Assembly (NCBI GenBank): GCA_029782365.1
Contig: JAKOUW010000136.1
Location: 62,001 to 126,000 of the forward strand
Direction: 5' to 3'
Source: Chloroflexota bacterium
Lineage (GTDB): Bacteria; Chloroflexota; Anaerolineae; Anaerolineales; UBA4823
Length of the DNA: 64,000 bases
Position numbers and translations under genes: made by a program. The notes below the pieces were generated by a model that searched no databases, was not told the origin of the DNA, and worked only from the letters and a program-made list of their open reading frames with translations. Shown piece by piece: positions 8,037 through 17,062 of the stretch (its first letter is position 1; each line of letters begins with the position of its first letter).

Positions 8037-8930
8037 CTAATACACGCGCTTGCCCAGCGCCGAGACGGCCAGCTCCACCGCCATGGCGCCGGTCTTGTTG
8101 CGCTCATCCAGGATCGGGTTCACTTCCACCAGGTCCATGCCGGCCAGCAGGCCTGTCTCAGACAGCATCTCGCACAGCAGGTGCGCTTCGCGGTACGTCA
8201 ACCCGCCCGGCACCGGCGTGCCCACACCGGGAGCGTACAGCGGATCGACCGCGTCCAGGTCCAGGCTCAAATAAATGCCCTGTGTGCCGCGTGAAACCGT
8301 CTCGATGGCCTTGCGCGCGATGGCATACAGGCCGTCGCGGTCGATCTGGTCCATCGAAAAGACTGCCACGCCCGCCCGGCGCAGGTTGTCGCGCTCGCCG
8401 GGGTCGAGGTCACGCGCCCCAATGATGGCAATATGCGCCGGGTTAATAGCCGGCGCCGTTCCGCCGCCCAGGTTCACCAGGCGCTGGTCGCCCAGGCCGG
8501 CCAGGGCAGCCAGCGGCATGCCGTGGATATTGCCGGAAGGGGAGGTTTCCGGGGTGTTGAAATCGGCGTGCGCGTCCACCCACACCAATCCCAGGCCGCG
8601 CTGGCGAGCCGCCCCATGCAGTGAACCGAGCGCCAGGCTGTGGTCTCCGCCCAGGGTGAGCGGGAAATGCCCGGCGGCCAGAGAGCGCTCCACCAGCTCG
8701 GCCAGGCGCGCCGTGACCGGCAGAATGGCCTCGATGAAGCGCAGCTGTGGGTCGCAGCTCTCGCAGGCTTCCACCACCGGCACATCCACGTTGCCCCAAT
8801 CGCTCACCTGGCAGCCGATCTGCTGCAGGGCCGGTTTCAGGCCGGCATAGCGGATGGCGCTGGGGCCCATGTCCACGCCGCGCCGGCCGGCGCCGTAATC
8901 CATCGGCACGCCGATCAGGTCAACCTGCAT
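8037..8930 (-). CDS. rocF: Arginase
   Basis: Arginase hydrolyses arginine to ornithine and urea. The 297-residue protein carries the manganese ligands in GGDHSLALGS, in DAHADFNTPETSPSGNIHGMP and in SLDLDAVDP. The DFNTPETSPSGN segment and the substrate loop favour arginase over agmatinase or formiminoglutamase, as does DYGAGRRGVDMGPSAIR near the N-terminus. It lies 3 bases after a LysM gene in a probable ychF-lysM-rocF transcript. No ornithine-pathway genes adjoin it. Confidence 0.9.
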   Translation of the reverse strand: MQVDLIGVPMDYGAGRRGVDMGPSAIRYAGLKPALQQIGCQVSDWGNVDVPVVEACESCDPQLRFIEAILPVTARLAELVERSLAAGHFPLTLGGDHSLALGSLHGAARQRGLGLVWVDAHADFNTPETSPSGNIHGMPLAALAGLGDQRLVNLGGGTAPAINPAHIAIIGARDLDPGERDNLRRAGVAVFSMDQIDRDGLYAIARKAIETVSRGTQGIYLSLDLDAVDPLYAPGVGTPVPGGLTYREAHLLCEMLSETGLLAGMDLVEVNPILDERNKTGAMAVELAVSALGKRVY

Positions 8931-8933
8931 CGG

Positions 8934-9242
8934 TTAAAGGGCGGGTTTTTCCGGGATATTCAAGACCATGCCCGGCCGGATGAGACCCGGGTTGGGGCCG
9001 ATGACAGCCTTGTTGGCTTCGTAGATGGCCATCCAGGCCTCGCGCGCCGCCGAACCGTAGTACTTCAGCGCAATATGGCTGAGCGTTTCATCGGGGGCCA
9101 CGGTGTGCTGGGCAATCATCTTGGAGACGGCTGCGGCCGGGGCAGGTTCCGGCGCAGGCGCCGGCTGGCCTTCAGGCGCGCCGCGGCGCGGAATCTGGCG
9201 CTCTAGTTTAAAATCTTCGGGGTTTTCAGGCTTCATAGACAT
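8934..9242 (-). CDS. Small LysM-domain protein
   Basis: 102 residues: a charged and then Ala/Pro-rich N-terminus with no signal peptide, followed by one LysM motif from about residue 45 (HTVAPDETLSHIALKYYGSAAREAW...NPGLIRPGMVLNIP). LysM domains bind GlcNAc-containing glycans, but without an export signal the site of action is unclear; it may be cytosolic like other short LysM (YgaU/BON-type) proteins. AAGGAG precedes the ATG. Confidence 0.8.
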   Translation of the reverse strand: MSMKPENPEDFKLERQIPRRGAPEGQPAPAPEPAPAAAVSKMIAQHTVAPDETLSHIALKYYGSAAREAWMAIYEANKAVIGPNPGLIRPGMVLNIPEKPAL

Positions 9243-9256
9243 GGGATGCTCCTTCT

Positions 9257-10321
9257 CTACAGATTGAACCGGATGTGAACGATTTCGCCATCCTTAACGA
9301 TATATTCTTTGCCCTCCAGGCGCAGCTTGCCTTTATTGCGCGCCTCGGCCAGCCCCCCCAGGGTGACCAGGTCGTTGTAGGTCACCACCTCGGCGCGGAT
9401 AAAGCCCTTGGCCAGGTCCGAGTGGATCGCCCCGGCGGCTTCAACTGCCGAAGCGCCGCGGTTCACCGTCCAGGCGCGCACTTCGTCCGGCCCGACGGTG
9501 AAGAAAGACATCAACCCCAGCAGGTCGTACGACTGGTGGATGACTTTGCCCAGGGCCAGCTCGCTGATGCCGTATTCGGCCTTGAACAGCTCGGCGTCTT
9601 CGGGACCAAGCTGGGCGATATCCATCTCCAGGCGCCCCTGCACCGGCGTGACCGCCACGCCGGGGCGGCTGTATTCCAGGGCGGGCGGCTGTTGGCCCTC
9701 ACCCAGGTTCAAGATCACCAGCATCGGCTTGCGGGTGAGCAGGCCAAAGCCGGCGATGGATTTTTCTTCCTCGCTCGAGACTTCCAGCTCGCGCAGCGGC
9801 TGGTCGTTGGACAGCGTCTCCTGGAAGCGTTCGAACAGGGCAATATCGCGGTCGATCAGGCCCTTCTCGCGCCCGCCGCCCTTGCGGCGCTCGTCGGCCA
9901 GTTTTTCCAGGCGGCGCTCGGCGGCGATCAGGTCGTTGAGCAGGAGCTCCGAATCCATGGTGGCCACATCGCGGGCCGGGTTGACGCTGCCGGCCGGGTG
10001 CGGCACCGAAGCGTCCTCGAAACAGCGCACCACGTGCACAAAACCGTCCATCTGCGAGAGCTGGTTGAGCAGCGGTCCTGAAATGGCCGACTTGCCGCCT
10101 TCCAGGCCGGCGATGTCGGCGTACGTCACCTTGGCGTAAATCGTCTTCTTGGGCTTGAACATCCGTGACAGGATGTCAATCCGCTCATCCGGCACATCCA
10201 CCACCCCGGTGTGCACCTCAAACCGCCCGCCGCTGGTGGTCACCGGCTGGTCGCCGCGGGTCAGGGCGTTAAAAATGGTGGTTTTGCCAGATTGGGGCAA
10301 ACCAATGATCCCTAAACGCAT
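9257..10321 (-). CDS. ychF: YchF/OLA1-family translation-associated nucleotide hydrolase
   Basis: 354 residues. The P-loop GLPQSGKTT lies at the extreme N-terminus; the usual YchF form is GLPNVGKST, so it differs. YADIAGLEGG is the switch region. A coiled helical insert lies around residues 125-190. The C-terminal TGS-type domain (FFTVGPDEVRAWTVNRGASAVEAAGAIHSD...) is characteristic of YchF. Members bind ribosomes and hydrolyse ATP. First gene of the ychF-lysM-rocF run. Confidence 0.88.
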   Translation of the reverse strand: MRLGIIGLPQSGKTTIFNALTRGDQPVTTSGGRFEVHTGVVDVPDERIDILSRMFKPKKTIYAKVTYADIAGLEGGKSAISGPLLNQLSQMDGFVHVVRCFEDASVPHPAGSVNPARDVATMDSELLLNDLIAAERRLEKLADERRKGGGREKGLIDRDIALFERFQETLSNDQPLRELEVSSEEEKSIAGFGLLTRKPMLVILNLGEGQQPPALEYSRPGVAVTPVQGRLEMDIAQLGPEDAELFKAEYGISELALGKVIHQSYDLLGLMSFFTVGPDEVRAWTVNRGASAVEAAGAIHSDLAKGFIRAEVVTYNDLVTLGGLAEARNKGKLRLEGKEYIVKDGEIVHIRFNL

Positions 10322-10516
10322 ACAATTCTCCTCTTTTCAAAGCCAGGTTGCCCCGGTTGAAGAGATTATACTGTAAGAGACGCTCTGCAAAGCAATATTA
10401 ACGGTGCGACATAAAAGAGTTTGTATAACAATTTTCTCTATAAACCTTTTGTACAGAATATCAGAATGTCCAATTAAGGGATTGATGTCCTATCAATGCA
10501 AAGTAAAAATGTCCCC

Positions 10517-10545
10517 TTGACCCGTGTAGTAAGTTTGGTTATACT
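10517..10545 (+). promoter_or_regulatory. Promoter of tRNA-Leu
   Basis: TTGACC (10517-10522) and TATACT (10540-10545) are separated by exactly 17 bases. The expected start site is just upstream of the tRNA at 10557. The rest of the 10322-10556 spacer shows no gene. Confidence 0.8.
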
Positions 10546-10556
10546 CTACCTGCCCG

Positions 10557-10640
10557 GCCGAAGTGGCGGAATTGGCAGACGCGCGCGACTCAAAATCGCG
10601 TTCTCGTGAGAGAGTGTGGGTTCGATTCCCTCCTTCGGCA
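10557..10640 (+). tRNA. tRNA-Leu (anticodon CAA)
   Basis: An 84-base class II tRNA with a long variable arm. The acceptor GCCGAAG pairs with CTTCGGC. The anticodon stem CGCGA/TCGCG encloses CTCAAAA, so the anticodon is CAA. The T loop is GGTTCGATTCC and the discriminator is A. It marks the left edge of the AT-rich glycosyltransferase region. Confidence 0.95.
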
Positions 10641-10652
10641 CCTGGCCGGAAT

Positions 10653-10682
10653 AAACAGGCAGTCGTATGGCTGCCTGTTTTT
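10653..10682 (+). terminator. Terminator of tRNA-Leu
   Basis: AAACAGGCAG pairs with CTGCCTGTTT across an 8-base loop and runs into a T-tract, 12 bases after the tRNA. The remaining 10683-10863 is AT-rich and shows no gene. Confidence 0.88.
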
Positions 10683-10863
10683 CTACGAATAGGCTTTCCT
10701 TTTCTGGAATAGAATAAAATTGAGCTCAGATTGGTCTATGATTTTATCTCTCATTCAGCCGCCGACCTCTTGAAGTAACACATCCAATAACTGGGATATA
10801 TTGAGCGACCAGAAGTAGCATTCTAATAATTGAAACAAAAGAATTAGTAACCTGTTCCAAAAT

Positions 10864-12087
10864 TCATTTCAAAGAGGCGCTTATTTCGTAAATTGTGTAT
10901 CCAGTAATGCTCAAAGGGAGAATTGATAACCAAGCGAATTTACCAAAATACATTAATGCGATAAGAAAGATCGGCGCACAATAGACGAATATCGATAGAT
11001 AAAGCAATTCCTGTTTTGGTTTGTGGCGGGCGAGCAAAAGAAGTCCTACCAAGACAGGCGCTAAATCATAAATCACTATATGGTGGGAGATTAGGTAAGG
11101 GCTCAATACAGCCAGGGAAATCAACAATGATTGGCTGATTTTGGCTTTCGAGTGGAGAAAGCAGAAAATCATCAAAAGGATAAGGCTAGTTATTGCCACC
11201 CAACCCAAAATAAAAATTACAGGTGGAATATTGGCAGGCCACGGGATTAAGGAATATAAGTTGGCTTGAAAATTAATTTTGGAGGCATTTTGTATTTGCC
11301 CCATCGAACGAGACGCCTGAATGAATTGGTTGTAAATACCTGGTCCGCCTGATATTAAAATGTCAATACCTATCCATGAAATAAAAGTTGTGACGAAGGT
11401 AACGATAGATTTCCATCGCCGTTCAACAAACAAGAATAACAAGAAGCCGACGACAAAATAAGGTTTGTAACAGAGAAACCCCGCTAGTAATCCAGCAAGC
11501 GCCCAACGCTTGGTGATTATGGATACAACGATACCTGTCGTTAAGAGAAGTGTTAGGGCGTGATTCTGTCCCCAAAATAAGCCGAGAACAAATGGCAAAA
11601 ATGAGAAAAGCACAATACCCATTTGAATTGGACTCAAAGCAGATTTCAAATGATCTACTAGCAAATACTTTTGAGCTAACCACGCCGCCAATAAACCGCA
11701 TAGTATTGAGAACAATGTTCCTACAGCAAATGCCGAGGTAACCGGCAGATAGGTTTCCAAACTGAATATCATGGCAACAAATGGCGGATATTGGAACGAA
11801 TTGACAAATTCCGTATCGCTAAATTGGGTAGGTAGAAATAGCTGCTGAATCGTTTTTATCTGTGTAGCCAGGTCATAAAGTTTTTCTGGAGACTGGCGAT
11901 AGAGCAGCCCGCCGGCATAAAAGGCTACATGGTCTATTCCTATCAGGCCGCCAAAATATCCGAACCAGCCTCGATGGAGAATAAGGTTAATCGACAGAAT
12001 GACCCAGATGGCGAAAAGGAATAAACGCGGATAGTTCTTTAGTCTCTGGGAATTTACCCAGGAAAGCATCTTTTTATTACAGTTCAT
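10864..12087 (-). CDS. GT87-like (DUF2029) polytopic glycosyltransferase, paralogue 2 of a tandem pair
   Basis: 407 residues with about ten membrane segments. It has the GT-C/DUF2029 layout: after helix 1 an acidic residue in GIDHVAFYAGGLLYRQSPEKLYD, then YPPFVAMIFSLETYLP before the next helices. GT87 members transfer sugars from polyprenyl-phosphate donors on the outer face of the membrane. The start at 12087 was chosen because the distance to NYPRLF then equals that in the neighbouring paralogue; it overlaps the upstream stop (ATGAACTGTAA). The acceptor is unknown. Confidence 0.8.
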   Translation of the reverse strand: MNCNKKMLSWVNSQRLKNYPRLFLFAIWVILSINLILHRGWFGYFGGLIGIDHVAFYAGGLLYRQSPEKLYDLATQIKTIQQLFLPTQFSDTEFVNSFQYPPFVAMIFSLETYLPVTSAFAVGTLFSILCGLLAAWLAQKYLLVDHLKSALSPIQMGIVLFSFLPFVLGLFWGQNHALTLLLTTGIVVSIITKRWALAGLLAGFLCYKPYFVVGFLLFLFVERRWKSIVTFVTTFISWIGIDILISGGPGIYNQFIQASRSMGQIQNASKINFQANLYSLIPWPANIPPVIFILGWVAITSLILLMIFCFLHSKAKISQSLLISLAVLSPYLISHHIVIYDLAPVLVGLLLLARHKPKQELLYLSIFVYCAPIFLIALMYFGKFAWLSILPLSITGYTIYEISASLK

Positions 12088-13315
12088 TATGAAGAATCTT
12101 GATTTCATAAAAGACAAAACCACAAAGTGATAGAGGTATCAAAGATAACCAGGCAAATTTACCAAAATACGAAATTGCTAATAAAATAACGGGCAAGAAA
12201 TAAACGCTGATTGCGAGGTAAAGGAGCTGTTTCTTATAAAAACGATGCGCAAGAAACAAAAGAGCGATAATGAGAGGTAGCAAATCGTACATCCATATAT
12301 GATATGAGATGATATAAGGGGCGATGATAGCAAAAGCGACGAGAATTGGATAGCCTATTTGATTATCCGCACGTAGTTTATAAAAGACAACAAGAAGGAT
12401 AATGCTTGAGCCCGCCATCCAAACGATAAATAAATATCCGGAAGATACCTTAGTGATGGTAGAAAAGATCGAATTCAAGAATTCAAACAAAGTCGTCTCA
12501 TAATTGAATACTGGAAAGTAAGGTGTTTGGTCCCTTAGGGAGAATTGCACAAAGCGAATATATGAATCAAAATTCCCGGTGATAATCACATCCAAACTGA
12601 CCCAAAGACTTGATGTAACAAAAAATGAGGCCAAAGAACGCCAATTGCGCTCTACCAACCAAAGGAGCAAAAAACCAACAAGAAAATAAGGTTTGTAAAA
12701 AAGCAAACCCGCTAAGATACCTGCTAGAAACCAACGCTTTTTGGTAATAGAAACGCATATTCCAGTGATAAGCAAAAATGTTAGGACATGGTTTTGTCCC
12801 CAAAACAAACCCATGACAAAAGGGAAAAAAGAAAAAAGCAGGATGCCCAGTTGACCGAAGCCTAAATTGGATTGCAAACGATCAGGAATTAAATACTTCT
12901 TCAACAACCACGTGGAAAGGAAGCCAGATATAATGGAAAAAACCATCCTAACACCGAGTGCCCAGGTGACTGGTAAATAAGTTTCCAAACTGAAAACCAT
13001 GGCAACAAAAGGCGGATAAGGAAATGTGGTAATTAATTCATTATCAGCAAAATGCGTAGGTGAAAAAAGCTGCTGGATGGTACTCATTTGCGCTGCCAGG
13101 TCGTACAATTTATCTGGGGCTGTGCGGTAAAGTAGGCCACCTGTATAATGTGAAACATAATCCAGCCCAATAAGGCCTCCGAAATATCCGAGCCATCCGC
13201 GATGAAAGACAAGATTGATCAATAACACAACCCAGATACCAACCAGAAACAAGCGTGGGTAATTCTGTATTCGTTTTCGATTTAGCCAAGTAGTTTGGTT
13301 TTGTTCTATCTTCAT
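12077..13315 (-). CDS. GT87-like (DUF2029) polytopic glycosyltransferase, paralogue 1 of a tandem pair
   Basis: 412 residues, closely resembling the downstream gene over the whole length: NYPRLFL, HRGWLGYFGGLIG, GGLLYR, QQLF.PTHFAD, YPPFVAMVFSLETYLPVTWA and GLFWGQNHVLTFLL. The two overlap by 11 bases and are co-transcribed, which points to a local duplication. The extracellular loop after helix 1 carries the acidic GLDYVSHY motif. AT-rich compared with the flanking housekeeping genes. Confidence 0.8.
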   Translation of the reverse strand: MKIEQNQTTWLNRKRIQNYPRLFLVGIWVVLLINLVFHRGWLGYFGGLIGLDYVSHYTGGLLYRTAPDKLYDLAAQMSTIQQLFSPTHFADNELITTFPYPPFVAMVFSLETYLPVTWALGVRMVFSIISGFLSTWLLKKYLIPDRLQSNLGFGQLGILLFSFFPFVMGLFWGQNHVLTFLLITGICVSITKKRWFLAGILAGLLFYKPYFLVGFLLLWLVERNWRSLASFFVTSSLWVSLDVIITGNFDSYIRFVQFSLRDQTPYFPVFNYETTLFEFLNSIFSTITKVSSGYLFIVWMAGSSIILLVVFYKLRADNQIGYPILVAFAIIAPYIISYHIWMYDLLPLIIALLFLAHRFYKKQLLYLAISVYFLPVILLAISYFGKFAWLSLIPLSLCGFVFYEIKILHNEL

Positions 13316-13450
13316 AACTTTCTTTCAGCAATATCGGAGTGATTTCATTAGATATTTTATTACATTGTTCACTCTACACCCTTGTACTCAGGAATTCGGA
13401 TCGATTACAATTTGTTTGCTCGAGAAAAATCTATATTTTGAAGGATTATC

Positions 13451-14626
13451 TTGAAATTTCTTAAGTACAGTATTTATATACTCCTTATTTTAGGGGGTGT
13501 TTATGTTATCGTATTACGCTCAAACATCTTCCCACTTTTTGATTATTTAGAGTATTGGTCAGCCTCCCAACTCGATATTCACCAGCAAAACCCTTATAAT
13601 CCTGACCAGCTTTATACTTTGCAAATCACCCAGGGTTGGCAGGATCCTTTCCCAATTTTAATGTGGAATCCTCCACCATCAATTGGCCTGATGTTGCCAT
13701 TTGCTATTTTGCCCTATGCTTTCAGCAGGGCTTTCTATTTTCTATTTTCCATCGTAACTATATTTGTTGCTACACTTTATCTTTGGGAAATATACGGGGG
13801 AGGCATAAAATTGCGTTGGTTAGCGCTGCTGCTAACGATGAGTTTTGGGCCGGTTCTGCAAATGTTAAAGCTCGGCCAGATCAACACTTGGAGCCTGGTT
13901 GGACTGATCGGCTTTCTTTACTTCCTGCGGAAAAATAAAATTTTTACCGCTGGACTGTTCAGCAGTTTGACTCTGGTCAAACCGCATATCGTTTACCTTT
14001 TCTGGATTGCATTAATTCTCTGGTCGCTTTCAAAGCGATATTGGTCATTTTGGGTTGGCGTAACCCTTGGAGTTGCTATTCCCCTGGCAGTTGCATGGTT
14101 ACCTAACCCCCTTGTAATCTCTCAATATTTATTCCGCACATCCAACCAGCCGCTGGACAATTGGATCACTGCAACACTTGGATCACAGCTTCGTCTCATT
14201 TTTGGTCCTGAACACTTTTGGCTGCAGTTCGTGCCTAGTCTGGCGGGCAGTGCCATTTTCTTACTCCTGCTGCCATCCTATTGGAAAACCTGGACCTGGG
14301 AGCGCTGCTTGCCTTGGCTGGTATTGGGTTCACTGGCAACATCTTCTTATGGCTGGAACTTCGATAACAGCATTGGAATAATCGCTGTGGTGGCAGCTGC
14401 GGCAGCAATAAGCAAGGTGTTTCCTAAAATCAGGCATGAAAAAAAATTATTTCCATTTGTGTGTGGATTGTGCCTCTTGTATTTTGGATTGAGCTTGTTT
14501 CTGGGATTTGTTAACTTGCCCCAGCATCATCTCTGGTGGGGCGCCAGCGCCCTTTTGCTGCTGGCCTGGTTGTTCCAGCGCCTGGCGCCGATCGAGACAA
14601 TACCCGCAGGTCCGATTGAGGCCTAG
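13451..14626 (+). CDS. GT87-like polytopic glycosyltransferase
   Basis: 391 residues, about ten membrane segments. After helix 1 come DYLEYWSASQLDIHQQNPYNPDQLY and then MWNPPPSIGLMLPFAILP, the GT87 pattern of an acidic motif followed by a PP motif. A TTG start at 13451 is supported by AAGGA 5 bases upstream; no nearby in-frame ATG exists. Transcribed divergently from the tandem GT87 pair across a 135-base AT-rich spacer. The end overlaps the convergent MFS gene by 4 bases. Confidence 0.78.
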   Translation: MKFLKYSIYILLILGGVYVIVLRSNIFPLFDYLEYWSASQLDIHQQNPYNPDQLYTLQITQGWQDPFPILMWNPPPSIGLMLPFAILPYAFSRAFYFLFSIVTIFVATLYLWEIYGGGIKLRWLALLLTMSFGPVLQMLKLGQINTWSLVGLIGFLYFLRKNKIFTAGLFSSLTLVKPHIVYLFWIALILWSLSKRYWSFWVGVTLGVAIPLAVAWLPNPLVISQYLFRTSNQPLDNWITATLGSQLRLIFGPEHFWLQFVPSLAGSAIFLLLLPSYWKTWTWERCLPWLVLGSLATSSYGWNFDNSIGIIAVVAAAAAISKVFPKIRHEKKLFPFVCGLCLLYFGLSLFLGFVNLPQHHLWWGASALLLLAWLFQRLAPIETIPAGPIEA

Positions 14627-15936
14627 CTCAGGCTCTTGCCAAGCGCCGGCTGCAGACTGGCAGGCCTGCGCCGCCAGAAGAACCACCAGTACAGGGTGGT
14701 CGAAATCGAATACAGCACAATGGTGCCGGCAAAGGCCGCCCCGAAGCCGTACTGCACCTGCAGCCAACCGCTGATGGTGGGGCTGAACGCCCAGCCAAAA
14801 TTCCAGGCCATGCTGGACAGGCTGGCCACGGTGGCGCGCGCCGAGGGCTCGACGTGCTCCATCACGAAGGTCTGGTACACCGGGGTGCTCATGTTCATCA
14901 GCGCCACCCGGATGTAATAGGCTGCCGTGGCGGCCCAGAACCAGGGCGCATACCCCAGCAGGATCAAGAAGGGGATGGAGAGCGCCTGGCTGACCACCAC
15001 GAGCTGGATCTTGCCGTAGCGCTCCGCCAGCGGCGGGGCGATCAGCAGGCCGATGCCCATTGACAGCGAACCCCAGGCGAAGAGCGTGCCGATCACCGGG
15101 TCGGGCTGGTGGTGGACCTCGCGAAAGAAGACATTCATGAACGGCATGATCAAGCCGGCGCCGATCGAGGTGATCAGCGAGGGCAGAATCAGCCGGGTGA
15201 GCAGGCTGCCGTTGCCGCGCGCAAAGCCGATCGGGTCAAACACGGCGCGCTCGCCCTGCGGCAGGCGGCCGCCGCGCAGCCAGAGCAGCGGCAGCAGGCC
15301 CACGGCGGAGGCGGCTGCCACCACCAGCAACGAAAGGCCGTATGCCTGGCTGCTGGTGGCGGCCACACCCTGGTAGCCAGCCGCCCAGCCGGGGAGGTAG
15401 CCGCCGATCCAGTTGCCGACCGAAGAAGCCACCATCTGCAGACCCTGCCCAAAGCTGAACAGGTAGGTGCGCTCCTCGGGGGAGCTGTTCTCCATCAGGA
15501 ACGGGCTCATGGTCACGGCCGACAGGCTCTGCGCCACGCCAAAGACGATATTCATTAAATACAGAGTGGGCGCAGACGGCCAGGCCACCATGGAGCCGAT
15601 GGCCACCGAGGTCAGTGCGCCGGAGATGAGCAGTGAGCGCTTGCGCCCCAGGCGGTCGGCCAGGTAGCCGATGGGCAGGACGACCAGCAGCGAGGTCATG
15701 CTGTTGGTGGTGACGAACTGGCCCAGCAGGGCTTCGTCGAAACCCAGGCTGAGAGCGTAAAAGTTGAACAACAGGCGGAAAATGCCCATGGAAGCGCCCA
15801 CCAGCACGGCGTACAGCAGGTACAGGCGCGCGTTGGGGTGAAAACGGCCCAGGCGGGCGGCGTAATCTCGGGTAAAAGCAGCAATCGAATGAACGGAACG
15901 GCGCAACATGATGTCCTTATCAGCCGGAAGGTTCAA
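14623..15936 (-). CDS. MFS transporter
   Basis: 437 residues, twelve predicted membrane segments. GYLADRLGRKRSLL between helices 2 and 3 is the major-facilitator signature; a related loop (APPLAERYGKIQ) lies in the second half. Its ATG overlaps the stop of an ArsR-type regulator gene by 4 bases (ATGA), so the two are translationally coupled. The substrate is unknown; pairing with an ArsR-family repressor suggests export of a toxic or signalling compound. Confidence 0.88.
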   Translation of the reverse strand: MNLPADKDIMLRRSVHSIAAFTRDYAARLGRFHPNARLYLLYAVLVGASMGIFRLLFNFYALSLGFDEALLGQFVTTNSMTSLLVVLPIGYLADRLGRKRSLLISGALTSVAIGSMVAWPSAPTLYLMNIVFGVAQSLSAVTMSPFLMENSSPEERTYLFSFGQGLQMVASSVGNWIGGYLPGWAAGYQGVAATSSQAYGLSLLVVAAASAVGLLPLLWLRGGRLPQGERAVFDPIGFARGNGSLLTRLILPSLITSIGAGLIMPFMNVFFREVHHQPDPVIGTLFAWGSLSMGIGLLIAPPLAERYGKIQLVVVSQALSIPFLILLGYAPWFWAATAAYYIRVALMNMSTPVYQTFVMEHVEPSARATVASLSSMAWNFGWAFSPTISGWLQVQYGFGAAFAGTIVLYSISTTLYWWFFWRRRPASLQPALGKSLS

Positions 15937-16979
15937 CCCTGCCGGCCAGGTTGGTCGAGATAATCTTCTAAGCCTTGAAAGACCGCCTGCACCGCCAGGC
16001 GGCGGATGGTGTAACGTTTTTCGCCATCCGCCTGCAGGTCCACCTGCACCAGCCCGGCCAGGCGCAGGTCGCCGAGGTGGTGGCTGATGGTGGGCAGGCG
16101 CAGTCGCAGTCGGCGGGCAAGCTGGGAAAGAGTCAGCGCTTCGCCGGACAGCAGGCGCAAAATGGACAGGCGGGTAGGGTCGGCGAGCGCCTTGAGGGAG
16201 GCCAGCAGCGGTCCTGAGGCCGGGCTGCCGGGGGACAGGGCAGCGTCTTCGGAGCGGGCGCCAAACACCAACAGCAGGCCGCCGCTCTGCAGGCGGTGGT
16301 AAAAGATCAGTGGTGTGATCCAGTAGGAGGGGACCAAATCGAGAGCAGGCAGGTTTTCCAGGCCTGGAAAATGCACGCCGTGGGACAGCACCTCCACCAG
16401 GCCGGGCAAATCGAGCTGCTCTACCAGGCGGCGGGAGCGTTCGGCGGCGGCCTGCAGGCTGGGGACAATGCGCTGCTCTTCTTCGGCAAAGAAATTGGCA
16501 TAATAGCTGTTCAGCGCCTCCAGGTAGCGCTGGCCAAATTCGGCCGGGTAGGCCCAGCAGTCCAGTCCGGCTGGCTGCAGGGGACGGTTCTGAGCAAACA
16601 CAAAACTGCGCAGTGCGTCCAGATCCTCCGCCTGCCAGGAGCGCCGGGCGGCGATGGTGAGCAGGCGCTCCTGCACGGCCGGCGGGGTCTCGGCGGTAAA
16701 GGCCAGCGCGGGCAGGCGCTGTTCCGGCGGCAGGGCTGCCAGGGCTTTCAGCGCCGGCTGGCAGTCTTTGGAGCCTGAAAGCTGGTGCAGCCAGGGGAGG
16801 GGAATATTGAACAGGCTTTGGGCGGTCAGCAGGCAGCGCCGCTCATCGGGCAGCAGGCGGTTGCGCACACCGGCCGCCCAGGCAGGGCGCAGGCCAAAAC
16901 GCCCGGGCTGGTGCAGCACATACAGGCTGACCAAAAGGTCATAAGCAGTTCCAGTTTGCCAATGGATGAGCGGCGGCAT
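15933..16979 (-). CDS. ArsR-family winged-helix regulator with an extended N-terminal domain
   Basis: 348 residues. The C-terminal third is an ArsR-type wHTH: LASLKALADPTRLSILRLLS, then LTLSQLARRLRLRLPTISHHLGDLRLAGLV and a wing (VDLQADGEKRYTIR). The preceding 240 residues resemble the domain of uncharacterised large ArsR proteins (DUF5937-like) and may sense a ligand. No CxC metal site is seen in the recognition helix. It heads an operon with the MFS transporter. A 16-bp inverted repeat over its own predicted start site suggests autoregulation. Confidence 0.85.
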   Translation of the reverse strand: MPPLIHWQTGTAYDLLVSLYVLHQPGRFGLRPAWAAGVRNRLLPDERRCLLTAQSLFNIPLPWLHQLSGSKDCQPALKALAALPPEQRLPALAFTAETPPAVQERLLTIAARRSWQAEDLDALRSFVFAQNRPLQPAGLDCWAYPAEFGQRYLEALNSYYANFFAEEEQRIVPSLQAAAERSRRLVEQLDLPGLVEVLSHGVHFPGLENLPALDLVPSYWITPLIFYHRLQSGGLLLVFGARSEDAALSPGSPASGPLLASLKALADPTRLSILRLLSGEALTLSQLARRLRLRLPTISHHLGDLRLAGLVQVDLQADGEKRYTIRRLAVQAVFQGLEDYLDQPGRQG

Positions 16980-16988
16980 GCCAATACC

Positions 16989-17004
16989 TTAGATAATGAT
17001 CTAA
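16989..17004. promoter_or_regulatory. Likely ArsR operator, 16-bp inverted repeat
   Basis: TTAGAT and ATCTAA form a perfect dyad around AATG. The dyad overlaps the predicted transcription start of the regulator gene and lies 10 bases before its ATG, a classical position for repression by the encoded ArsR-type protein. Confidence 0.65.
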
Positions 17005-17008
17005 TACT

Positions 17009-17037
17009 ATCCTATCGATAAATCAATCCCCCGTCAA
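17009..17037 (-). promoter_or_regulatory. Promoter of the ArsR-MFS operon
   Basis: Read on the minus strand, TTGACG (17032-17037), 17 bases, then TAGGAT (17009-17014). The start would fall within the inverted repeat at 16989-17004. Confidence 0.65.
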
Positions 17038-17062
17038 TAGGACAAATGTCACATAACTGCGG

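Noticed and set aside
10620..10640. 3' end of tRNA-Leu as an att site for an integrated element
   Set aside because: No second copy of the tRNA 3' end was found at the right side of the AT-rich region and no integrase is present.
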